Shown here piece by piece: positions 35,871 through 47,810 of a stretch of 64,000 bases of DNA. Position 1 is the first letter of the stretch; each line of letters begins with the position of its first letter. The notes under the pieces are model-generated. The model ran no database searches and was not told where the DNA came from. It saw nothing but the letters and a program-made list of their open reading frames with translations. The stretch spans positions 12,336,349-12,400,348 of the forward strand of contig NC_088318.1 in the NCBI RefSeq assembly GCF_910592395.1, read 5' to 3'. A program made the position numbers and the translations under genes. Source of the DNA: Lineus longissimus (Eukaryota > Nemertea > Pilidiophora > Heteronemertea > Lineidae).

Positions 35871-37019
35871 GAATTCAAATGGTGATGCCAAAGTAAATTC
35901 AGGCAATATTGACATCAAATGACAATTAGTTGCTGTAACGTATCCTTTATAGGTAATTGTCTTCAGCTCAGTTGCTAAGCATGATGCCGTAAACCCTTCA
36001 AATTGACCAATGGCGCTAAGCTTGTTACTGATCATAGTATGCACTGACCAGATCCCCGGACAATTGGTGCTCTGACCTCACGAGGCCAGAATCACTGGTG
36101 TAGCAATCACACCGGAGTGATTGCGCCATTGACCACTGTCATAGTGATGCGAATTAATGAAGCCATGTAAGGACCTGTGCCCCAGGGTCAATTATTTTCC
36201 ATAGCGTGGCAGGCCAGCCAATCATGTTATGGACTGTCAACCATCCCGTACCTTGTTTTATGAGAGAGGCTTAATTGAATTTACCAAAGGTTCCGAGGGA
36301 AGATTTATCATTTTGTCGATATCTGTGGAGGTTTGAACCATCATTTACCAAATGGGAACATAGTTCCACGCAAGGCGATGCTGGGGCGTTTATCGTGGCT
36401 AGACCTGTTTTTATGGAAGCGCTGTTATGACATTACATTGGATGTTCATTTTGGTTGACTGGATACTTCCTCCTTGGCCCAGGAGTGATTTTCAACGGGG
36501 CAGTGAAATAATGGGTGACAGCTCGCTGCAAAGCTGCAACCTAAGGATATTGCATGGAAAAGGTCTGATACTTAATATCTACTTTATTTCACCTTTATAA
36601 GATCAGCAAACAAAAAAAATTTTCTTGCCTTTATGTGGTCAGTCACATGAATAAATTTATCTGAGGAGCACCCGACTTACGGATAAACCAATCAGAGTAG
36701 TGCATACTCAGACAAGTCCCATTCACGCCCAAGATCAACTAACCTTAAAAGAGTGAATATACAGTATTTTCTAAGAAAAGAACATGCACTCTAATATTCT
36801 CTTACAAGTCATGGTGACACGACTCCAAAAAGTGAATGAGCTAGCTCTCTAATGCCGTGAAATTCAGGACCTTAGATGATGCATGTCAAAGTGTCTATAA
36901 CACATGTTACACCCCACATTAAAGTCATTTGAGTCTGGCGTATTTCATTGACTGATGCCATTGCAATGAATATCATCGTATCAAATATGTGCCATCAAAG
37001 CCAACAAACGCAGTCAGGA

Positions 37020-37600
37020 AGAGGGAGTAAGCTATCTAGGCTTTGATTCATTTGAACCCTGTGAAAGGTTAATTTGAACCTGGAGTGACAGATAGTACGC
37101 ACGGGACTGAACAAGTCCACAAAAAGCTATGCTTCTCTGCATAACAATGGAAAATCTGGGGAAGACAATTTTAATCTGAGTCTGAATATCTGAGTTTGAA
37201 TATCAAAGTGATAGGGAGAAGGCCAGGCTGATAAAACAGGTTCATCCAAATCATGTGAGAGGTTAACTGGACTGAAAGGTGTGAAAGCCGGAAACGGTTA
37301 TTGGTGGATAAAGATGACGGTGATAGTACACACCTAGTTGAATGAGTCGACAAAACGTTATATGAGTTTAGTGGAAGGGAGTTTAAATCTGTGTCTGAGT
37401 TTGAATATCAAAGTGATGGGGACCAGAGATGGCAAAAATGGAGTGCCGGTCTTGGTTCGTTTGAATCATTTGAGATGTTAATTCCTACCAAAGAAGCGCG
37501 AAAGCCGGATACAGGTATTGATGGATAAAGATGATGATGATAGTACGCACCCTGTTGAATGAGCCGACAAAAAGTTGTGCGAGTTCTACGTTAAACATGG
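37020..37600. repeat. Tandem duplication, about 220-bp unit, 2.5-3 copies
   Basis: The anchor GATAGTACGCAC/GATAGTACACAC occurs at 37091, 37322 and 37539. Each is followed by TGAAYRAGTC..ACAAAA, and the last two copies share TGAGTTTGAATATCAAAGTG and GGATAAAGATGA. Moderately diverged. Confidence 0.8.
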
Positions 37601-38184
37601 TTATATGTAAAGTGAGTCAAAACCAAGAGACAAGGAGATTTAAATTGCAAATCTATGGACTATGCACATGTCATTTTATGCTGACAAGTTCCATTTCAAA
37701 ACATCTGCTTTCCCAATATAGCTTGATCCTGTCATATTACATGGAAAATACATTTCTTATATTTTTCAAGTGTTGCTTTTTTTCTGGGACATTCTGTAGA
37801 GCAAACGCGAAGAAAGAGAGAGACCCCGTGGGAGGAGATAGGCACATCCATAGTGAAATAACTCAAATCTATAGTCAAGGTTAAGCAGTGCTCTCATTAA
37901 TATTCTACTAACATCGAATAAAATGTCATTTGCTACGACTCAATTTTTCCAATTTTTAAATAGATTAGGCGGAGAAAAATCGATTCCTGCACGTCGTCGC
38001 TTCAGATTCGATAATGAACTAGTTAAAGCCAGCCGTCTCAATTTACATTGGGCGCTCAATTTTGTTTACGATGGAAATTACAGCGATCGTGTTTTTGGAT
38101 CAGACTCTTCAAGTTGACAAACTGGCCATCAAATGGAGTAAAGCAAAAAAAGGTTGAATTCTAGATATGTTATGATCTTGTATT

Positions 38185-38323
38185 TTATAATATAAAGCAT
38201 GTTAAAGGGAGAATGTATGTATGCCAGTTTAAACTTGACTGCGGTAAAGTGCACATTATCTGTTTTCCTGACCCACGATTGAATACCAAGGTTGTACCCC
38301 TTTAAATAATTTAACATGCGTAA
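38185..38323. repeat. Inverted repeat / possible short MITE
   Basis: GCATGTTAAAGGGAGAATG on the left and CCCCTTTAAATAATTTAACATGC-type sequence on the right can pair imperfectly. No second copy found. Confidence 0.35.
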
Positions 38324-40598
38324 ATGATTCAGAGAAATTTTCAGTTGATAACATACAGTAAAGAGAGCAGCTGTTATTGTTTTCTTCAAACCAACACCCG
38401 GAAATAAAAATGCTAAAAATCCAATAGCAGTGCAGACCAAATTGAAAAAATCAAATTATTCAAGGTTTGGCGGTTTTCGGTCTTGTTGCAGTGATATGAC
38501 AAGTGTTGCAGTTCAATCGTTCGTTAATCAGTCCCGTTGTGCACGCTGTACAGTCAAATGTGTAGTGTTGTTGTTCAAGCCCGGTTGAAACATTATTCAG
38601 GATGTGGTGCAGTTTATAAATACCTGCATTTGATGTGCATTCAGTGTGCATTTAGTGTACATCGCTTGGGTCGAGTTATGGTGATAAAAGCTTACACAAC
38701 AGGTGAATGGTACATTAGACTTCACGCCATGGTGCTATTTTTCTGACGTATTTTTGAACAAATCTAATTTGCGTCCCTTTCTACGAGCTTTTTGTGTGGT
38801 GGCTTTTCAAGAACTCGTCTCAGAATCTTTGAGAATTTTACAATAAAAGACGCAGGGTTCGCACTCGTTAAAAATGCTGAATAACCTTCCCTATGTATTA
38901 ATCCCATTCATTTTCATTTCACCGTTTTTTCCTACACATTAATAGAGACCTGACATTTTCTCATGTAGATTACAGCTTTTTTTCATTTTTGCTTAGAAAA
39001 CAGATTTTTTTCTTCTGGTTAGCTGTATATTTGAGTTCGAGCAAAAGCTAATGACGTTTCCGAGTAGAAGCCTCTCAATGAGCTCAATTGGTCGTCTCAC
39101 AAAGGCCGCCAGAAAATCAGGTGATGGCATGTCTTTTTTAATGGATCCTAAGGCAAAGTTCCCTTTCAATGTCGAGACTACTAAAAAGGGCGATCGGGCA
39201 TGTTAGGGTTGGCTGGATAGAACATCATGATAATAAGTCATCAAGATATGTACTTAGAGATAAGATTTTGTATTCAACTATTCAAAATTCCTGTCGTAGA
39301 TATTCATATCAACACTGAGCTGTTGATAGACTGAAAAAAGGTGGCTGGTTCTGTCAAATACCACAATGTGTCAAAGCTTTTCGGAAAAAATGTTATGTGA
39401 TCATATTATATTATCATATTACTTTAAAATGTCACCCTGGTCGTTGATGCAGCCACAATGGAAGTATGGCAAATTTGGCAAGTAGAGATTACTGGTGTCT
39501 GATTGGCTGATATATGTGATGTTTTGACAATGTTCGCCAGGGTTTAAGCTGTAGTTGTTTACCCTGTCTTGTACTCTACAGCAGAATGACTCGAATATCG
39601 GCCGACGTAAATCAGACTAAGTGGCCTGGGTGCTTGGCAGCCACGGTTGAGTTATGGGACGATACGAGACAGATATTAGGTACAAATCAAGCTAAATAAC
39701 TTTAGGCTGACTACACTGATCGTATAAACCCTTTATTGTCTATTTGCGAGTTGATTGTTTGTATCAAGAATGATATGAGATGAAGGGACAGTGGGATACC
39801 ATGTCGATGGCTGAAAGTGGTGTGGTAGCGTACTATGACTGTATGAGGGAATGTAAGAGCTGGATAAGCATGCATTATCTTAAGCTAAAGAACTCTGAGT
39901 GTGAATCGATAATGGTAAAACAGTGATTTAAATGTTTTTTATAACAATGGTCTTCAATTTTTGTTGAGTCTCCTTACCAGAAATTCAGGCAGCCCTTTTT
40001 TATATGCTTGGTCTGTCAAAGTATAGGGCATTTAGGAAAAGTATGCATCTCAAAGAGAGGTTTTCCTCCATATCATCAACCATTAGCACCGACTTTGTTA
40101 CTGACAATTTTTTCTAACAGTCCATTATGTCGTGAATCTGTGTGCAAAGATACCCTGCTTATGATGCTTTGATGAAAATCACAATACCCTTGTTATTTGA
40201 TGAGATAAAAAACTCTCCAATACCCTTTTCCTTTCTCGGTGATATTAGGCAAAGGCAATTTGATGTGTAGGCATGCATTGTCACCCAACCATGGTCGGGA
40301 AAAAGATGACCCAAAACTTCTGAAATTCACATGAAGTGCTACATTGTTTTTGTGTGTAAATGTAAGTTATTTTATAGCGCTTTTAATGTGCGACCTCCTC
40401 AAAGTGCTTTATGTTTATTCCTTGGTTTATCCTGAAACCTTTCAGTAGAACACGGATGGGCTGCTCAATCAGCACTACCAACTGAGCATTTCTGACTGGT
40501 CACCCTTTTATACAGCTGGGTGGAGTGAGCCGTGTTATGTGCGGCAAAGAGCCCTGCCTAGGGTCTCACGCCAACAGTGGGATTCAAAGCAGCGAAAT

Positions 40599-40708
40599 TC
40601 CAAGTTTTAGCAGATTTGTATTCATAATAACTGCACGACGGCATTGTATATAACTGCATTTCTATTTTCCTGACCGCCCAGTAAATACCAACGGTGTACA
40701 CCTTTAAT
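40599..40708. mobile_element. TTAA-flanked MITE, family B, right-half fragment
   Basis: The stretch from CAAGTTTTAGCAGATTTG through GACGGCATTGTATATAACTG to ACGGTGTACACCTTTAA matches the right half of the copies at 29888-30120 and 57639-57890. It preserves the terminal TTAA. Confidence 0.55.
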
Positions 40709-41682
40709 GATAAATCAATAGCTCACGTCAAAAAAGGTACAAATGAAATAATCGACCCAATGGGGAAAATTTTAGCTGAGTGTTCTTCTAAACCATTGGC
40801 TTCCCCTTGCAATAGTACGACCAACCTCTCATGTTTACAAAATGCTCACAAAAACTCTTGAGACACGTATAAAAATATCATCCACTTGGTATGAGAAGCT
40901 TGGTAATTTAGACCCTTTTGTGCCTTTGTCCGGCGCTGATAAAAAGCTTTGTAAGTTTGAGATTGTGGAGGCTGACAGAAATGCTCAGTTGTTCCGTACT
41001 TGAGCGTCACAACTGGAAAATGGCTTCATAAGAGAGATCGCAGTCTAGACATTTCTGTAAGATGCTGTCAATAGTATACAATGCAGTTGATAGCTATCAT
41101 CTTACTCAATCGGCCTTTTAAAGCATGCTATAGGGTGTTAAATAAAACACAGCATAGTTACAAGAGGTAGTAACTTTAGTTTGAATTGGTGTATGAAAAT
41201 GTGGCAGGTCTCCTCATAAATTAGAAGCACTCGGAATTTGTCTCACTTCAATATCCACTCAGTATATATAAGGAAACCTAAAAAATAACTGTAACCATAT
41301 TTTGTGCCATGTTTTTTTAACACTCGGTATGTATCTTTATCCTATAGCTATATTTGTGACAGGTAGTTATAGGAGTAGGATACTTGATTGACATAGGGTG
41401 TCTGCGATCTATATATTTTGCTCTTGGATGTGTTGGAGACTTTGGGCTGCTGCCAAATTTTGCTGATGTAAACATGTCTTTTATTCAGAATGCAATAGCT
41501 CAGACTGCTTAACAAACACAAAGATAAAAAAGGATTCTGACTCTCACTTATCAGACTTGGCATTAGTTGATCATAATAAGATTATTTCTGTAAATGTCTC
41601 AATCTTGGGGTCCAGATGGGCATCTTCCTGCCCCTGATAGACTTGGACTTGTCAAAAGGTGTTGGGTAAGGGTGATCTAACA

Positions 41683-42145
41683 GTTAACAGGACAGTAGAC
41701 TCTCGTTGACTTTGCCCTGTTACTCTGCAAGACCTCTCTCCCACTTGACACAACCAGTTAACAGGACAGGAGACTCTCGTTGACTTTGCCCTGTTACTCT
41801 GCAAGACCTCTCTCCCACTTGACACAACCAGTTAACAGGACAGGAGACTCTCGTTGACTTTGCCCTGTTACTCTGCAAGACCTCTCTCCCACTTGACACA
41901 ACCAGTTAACAGGACAGGAGACTCTCGTTGACTTTGCCCTGTTACTCTGCAAGACCTCTCTCCCACCTGACACAACCAGTTAACAGGACAGGAGACTCTC
42001 ATTGACTTTGCCCTGTTACTCTGCAAGACCTCTCTATCACTTTAGACAGTATGTCACAGCCTAGATTCTCAGTCACCAGTTAACAGGACAGGAGATTCTC
42101 ATTGCTTTGGTTACTCTACAAGACCTTTCTATTGCTAGACACAAC
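41683..42145. repeat. Minisatellite, 74-bp unit, 4-5 near-perfect copies plus a diverged one
   Basis: GTTAACAGGACAG starts at 41683, 41757, 41831, 41905 and 41979, exactly 74 bp apart with one or two base changes per unit. A diverged copy starts at 42079. The near identity indicates recent expansion and probable copy-number polymorphism. Confidence 0.95.
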
Positions 42146-45100
42146 ATCTCACTGCAGAGACTCTATGGTCACGAGAGCGTTTAGCATTGTGGAGTATTTT
42201 CGCTGATGGTCATCGTTAATCTTCGACTCAGACACTTTTTTTGATCAGTCGGCTCAACCTAATCCAGTCTTGGGACGCTAAAAACTAATAGTACATCACT
42301 TTTGTTGGCAAAGTTCAAAAGTCGCTAGCAGTTGTTTTTGTTGTGTCTGGAACCTTTTACAACACATGGTGACCTAGTGCTTATGAAACTTTTCTTCCAC
42401 AGGGTTCAGCCCTTTGCCTATTTGGAAATGTCATGTCGGTCTTTGCTATCGCCCCGTAGCTTGTAAATCATACTTGCTTAATCAGGCAGTACGGCAATTC
42501 CATTTTTTTCAAAGTTGCGGAACAATGCGCGAAACCCGCAGAACGGATAGAGGCAGCCATGTTTTGTCTTTACAGACTGTTGTCACAAAAAGGTCTTCTT
42601 TCGTTTACGCAATTTACTATTGTCTTTCTATGTACCTTAAGGGATCATTAGGCAAATGGTGCCTGATATAGGCAATATCGGACAGAAGGAGGTATTGTTG
42701 ATATCGCTTTAAATAGGATTCCTTGTTTTGCCCGTTTCTTCATTCTGGCCGTTTATTCTCCCCTTCATTGTTCTATCACTCTGTAACTAGATTGGGGAGA
42801 CGCGGTGTGGTCAAACCATTATCATGATTGCGTTAGTATGTGAATTGTTCCTCGCTTGTTGATTAGGTTTTTAATTAAGTTATTAGCTAACAATAATTAG
42901 GATACGGTATCACATGTTGTTTTGATCATGTAATGGTCTTGGCCCCTTTTCTGGTCATCTCAGATCTCTTGATCCAAACTCGCAAGTGCATATTGAAGAT
43001 CTTAGATCTTTTGACCCAAACACGCAAAACCCCTACTGTAGAGGAATTGATATTTATCCTCATTGGCACTTTCTTCACTGGCCGCAAAGATCTTGCACCC
43101 TTTCTCTTGTGAACAATTGACCAGGGAGACCCTTTGGCCCCTAACCTGTTTAGCAGATTAAGATAATACATTTCCTAATGAAAGATTATCAACATACAAT
43201 GAAGATGTCTTTGAAAATAGTACCAATGTGTACGATTGTGTGAGCTAATTTGCTAATTACACCTTGAAGAATCAGTTACTCAGCTTGCCAAGAATCTAGC
43301 AGGCTTTCCAAATTTCCGAGCTGGCCTGCCGTGGGAAAGATTAAATTTTTTCAAAAATGTTGAAAACAGTGTTGTTGGAGTTGTCAATAAAATAATGTTG
43401 TATTCATCTGGTAGCAGGGTTCTTCAAGCATGATTTGCATCCCGCATATTTTTTTTGACGATTTGAAAATTGAATGTTCACCTCAGTAATTTCAAGTGCT
43501 TACATACATACATACAATAGATCATTTTTAGGGCGCTTCTCAGAATGGAAAAAGCTGTTAAAAGCGCCACCTGGATTTATAATTAAAATTTCCCAAAGAG
43601 CCAAGTCTTTAGCTGGCCTCTGAATGACACATAGTCCTTGCTTGCAACAATTATTGCCAATCTTGCCAACCTGCAATCAATATCAAACAAGCGCGTACCC
43701 ATTCTACCTGCAGATATGAAATACTTCGTCGCACACTGCCTCAACTATAAATGCAGGTTCGTGGCAACAAAAGTTGCTCGTTTGCACAGTGCTTTGAGTA
43801 ATTGGATTAGCTCCTTTGGTGATATTGTTTCCTAGTTATTTCCTATTATTCAGACTAATATGATTATCGCAAACCATTGTTCCCTTCCCCTACATTAGAC
43901 TCCCTTCTGTCCTCTTTCTATTGAGTTTATAGCAGTAATTACACTTTTTTTTCTCGACCAGACACAGAACATAAGATTATGCACTTTTCAGTTAGTCTGA
44001 CCATAACATTATGAAAGGAAACAACTCGTAGATTAGTGCAACTAATGTCTATGGTATAATAGTCAGCAATATATCAAACACAGACCAAGGATTATGTTCT
44101 GTTAATACACGTTGGCCGATAATGACATGGTCAAGAAGAAATTACATAAAAGCACGTTGAAGACAATAGCAACTAATGCTTCTCTTCTCATAAGGGGTAT
44201 TTACATGCTCAGCTAAAAAACACATTCCGACATGGACTGATCCATCCTCATTGTGATCTGATGTCAAATGCCTTTAAGACTAGGATATAGAACTACACAG
44301 ACGACTCAGAAATCGGCAATATATATATGCAAAATGATCTCGACTTAATTCCTTCATGGAAGTAGTGGAAAATATCAATATAAGTCTGTTGGCCAGAAAT
44401 TTAGCATCCGACAATTCTCAGAAAATAATTATCCGTACATTTCATTCTTAGCACAAGTTGATCTTCAACTGTTGTGCGTATCATTATCCTACTTGGTCTG
44501 TAAGCTTTTGTCCGTTTTGTGTTCCGGCTTAGCTGAGGCGTATTTCATTCTTTGTCAAGTCAGAAAATATTGTGCCATTAGTCTCATATTAGAGAAATAT
44601 GGCCAAGAGATTTCATGAGAGGTTGGAATGCTGCTGCATAGGGTGATGCACAGTGTATCCATGCTGTTATGGGTCTTTTTTGGTTGGAACCGTAGTTGCA
44701 AACTATAGTAAGCAAAGGCGTTGAGACTGGAAAAAAACATGACTTTTGAGAATGAAAACAAATGTGGAACTTTTAAGTCGTATCTAATATGGGATTACTT
44801 CTCTATTGAATGTCTACAATAGAATGTCTGGCATTCTTCTCAATTTATCAAAGTGCTCAAAGATTCTTTTTGCAGATTTAATTTCATTTCAGAAAAACCA
44901 CTGACTGCTGTTGCTACCTTGTTATGTTGTTGATTTCTCCTTCTGTCCATTTCTATTCTGGAAGGTGCAGTCCTGAAAGCGTAATTTGTCTAGACAGACT
45001 TTTTCCCAGTCTGCTGCGAATTCTAAAATTATTCTCAACATGTTTAAGGACCCTCACATTTGTGCCGGTTACCATTCTCTACAGAGCTAATCACCAGAAA

Positions 45101-45600
45101 CAGTGGGATATTTGGAGTACTACATCTCCCCAACCAGGCAATCCTCCTCATGATGAATGGCCAGAAGTCAGCCAATGAATCGATCACCTCATTGATAGTA
45201 TAAGAGTAGGATATACAATCCCCCACGGAGGGTATTACATGTCTGCAGTCAGACTCGACATAACCAAGCGTAGCTGATCTCGGGTACCATGGGGTTTGGA
45301 GAGTTGCCCCTTTGCCATGTTTGCTTACGACAATGTTTCAGTCTGAGCTTAGAGAATGTTAGAGAATAGTTCTGTCGAAGAGAGTGTTGAAAGGGGACAA
45401 AACCGCATCTTGACCCGCAAGGTTTAAGAAGGTGTGCTGTCTGTATTAGATTGTTGGTCATGAAAATAGAAATGCAGATATACACAGTGCCATAGTGCAG
45501 TTATTACGCATGCAACTTTGCTGAAACTGGGTCTTTTTGGTATTTGTACATACATGTACATGTATAGCTGTCTACACAACGGAAATGTTGTAATTTCCCA
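42146..45600. other. Intron interior without recognised features
   Basis: Apart from a TACA microsatellite I see no element here. The short frames (81 codons or fewer) show no family signature. Confidence 0.45.
43501..43516. repeat. (TACA)n microsatellite
   Basis: Short run of TACATACATACATACA in the ATXN1 intron. Confidence 0.75.
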
Positions 45601-45706
45601 AATTGGTTGTTTCCATTCAATTTGACCTCTCTAATCAAGACACCTCTCCATTAAGGACAGAACTTTTCAGTCCTGATTGTGTCCTTGATAGAGAGGTTCT
45701 ACTGTA
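45601..45706. mobile_element. Pogo/Tigger-like MITE, family C, copy with right terminus
   Basis: Contains TTCCATTCAATTTGACCTCT, then CACCTCTCCATTAAGGACAG, and ends TAGAGAGGTTCTACTG/TA. The inverse of this end is CAGTAGAACCTCTCTA. The interior matches the copy at 54436-54600. Confidence 0.6.
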
Positions 45707-47810
45707 CTTCTACAGTTTCGGCCCTGATCAGTTTATTTGAGTATCGGTCGCACAAACCAGCTGCTTATTCCCCTGATGAATGGACCAGTCATGTTACAAG
45801 TACCCAATAAATGCTACCACATCCCGACCATCTGCTTGAACAATTTGGGTAATGATTCTTACAACGCTCGCATCCCTGATGATCAGAGTGCGCTTGACTG
45901 GACAAAAACAGCAGTGATGGAACAGCAGCGTTCTGACATGTATTTGTGGCCGTCACAGCAAAACCAGGCACTTGTTGCTCTAAGCTGCTCTTGGGTTGAG
46001 GCAGACTGGTTCATTTCACTGTTGTATGCCTTTTGTGAAATCTAAGTTTATACACCTCATCTCGTAAACATAGGGGCCTACTTCTCATCTGCAACTGTGA
46101 GATTTTCTTGAACATGATAAATTTGTCAAAATATCGCCATGCATAGGTGGTTAAAAAGTCAATTTACTCCCAATACGCCCCGTTTTGAACCACTCAAAAA
46201 TTGCTTTCATGTAATTCAAACACACTTTACAGCTCACCAGTAATCTTTAAAAAGTCAATCGGGAAATTTTGTTCGATATCATATGACCACGCTAAGTCTT
46301 AATGAAATAGTGATGTTAGAATTGATTTTATTTTTTCAAGGTATTAGTAGGTCTCAAGGGTCTTTCTCCAGACTCGTTCAATTTGATTGATTTTTTCTTC
46401 CAATACCTTTGGAGGTTTTAACTTATATACTGTGAACTGCCAAGCAATTTATCCAATACAGTAATTTTGGTAATTCATTAAATTCATTTCTTCAAAAAAT
46501 TTAATTTTCACAATTTTTGTTTTGGTGGATTTCCAGATTTGTTTGGGTGGGTAAAGCAAGGTGTTGTTGTAATTCTGCCAAAAAATATCATGACCATGAA
46601 AATGGTAGTTTTTCTTTACATTCAGTATAAAGAAATGGATATCGTTTTTTTTATACAGTTTGTAAAAAAAGGCTTAAAATATTACGAGCCACATTTGTCA
46701 CCGAAGTCTCTATATTGATAATTTCCTCACTTTACACGTACAAAAAAATTGCAGATTTTTGTTTCGTGATAAATCGCTACTACTACGACTCGTAAAAACG
46801 TACTAATATCATAGAAACAAAAAATGAAATCTATACACGAATCACGGAATAGACGTCTCATCGTCAATGAGTCTCATGAATTACGTTTTCCGGGAGTGGA
46901 TTTTTTTTTGCCTCTCTCGTGAATGGGTTTATTTTCCGATGTGATTGGATGGAGGCACCTGTTTTAGTTGTGTTGGAATGATTGCTCAATTAGGGCCCGT
47001 TAGTTTGACATATTCGTGTGGTTGAAGTAATATAAGGTTAAGCTCACAACTAGAATTCTTTCTGATATGATTATGGTTGAGACCTGGACCATCCAAATGA
47101 AGTAAGGCTTTAGTTGAATCTTTCAGTGGGAGGGGGAATGATTTGTGTAGAATCGTGAAAAGTATTACATTATGGAACGATAAAAGACAAGTGATTTATA
47201 TGTTTTGTAGAAACAGAAATATTGTTGAATTTGATGTCTCACAAAATTGATCCTTATCAAATTACGTTCTTCTTTCTGAATACATAATGCTGTTGAACCC
47301 AAAGACCCAGCATTTCTTTACATTACGCTGTGTTTTATTTTCCCGTCTTATTTGCATTTAGGACCAGACGCCCATCAATTTCTTGCGAATTTTTTAATTT
47401 GATGACAGTCTGTGCATTTCCGCACACAATTGACCACTGCTGCCCCCTGGATTCACCCCAGTGAACCAGTAACAGTTGCTGATTTCGAATTCTATGTTGA
47501 TTTCACAATTGCTTCTAAAGTAACAGCAATTTCTTTAGCTTTTAGGGTTGACGGAATGTATTTTTTTTTCCCTCAAAAACTAAAACATTTCATTTCAAGA
47601 GAGCTCCCTAGAGGAAAAACAAAAGGGTCAAGAAACTAATTCAACATCCGCAGTTACATCCACAGAAATATAATTCAGTGCAGAAGAAGAGATGACTTCC
47701 ACTCCAATTCTGATTCTTAATATTCTTCCTATTCTTTTTCTTTCAGAAATATTTTGCTCTCTGAATATTTTCACAGCTTTTTAACGAGATTTTCCAATGT
47801 GTATTTTTAG
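45707..47810. other. 3' end of the giant intron, AT-rich
   Basis: Very AT-rich around 46300-46800 with many poly-A/T runs. The frame at 45737-46045 (102 codons) has no recognised domain. The acceptor polypyrimidine region (47720-47810) precedes the last ATXN1 exon. Confidence 0.45.

Larger units (their letters stand above)
14817..47810 (+). other. ATXN1: Giant phase-0 intron of ATXN1 interrupting the AXH domain (32,994 bp)
   Basis: The donor is CAG/GTAGGT at 14816/14817 and the acceptor is TTTTTAG/GTGACG at 47810/47811. Translation across the junction gives a continuous AXH domain. The intron holds the tandem-repeat blocks and MITEs listed separately. No ORF inside it shows a convincing protein family. 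In human ATXN1 the coding region is likewise carried by two exons, as I recall from the published gene structure, so the arrangement may be ancestral. Confidence 0.9.
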
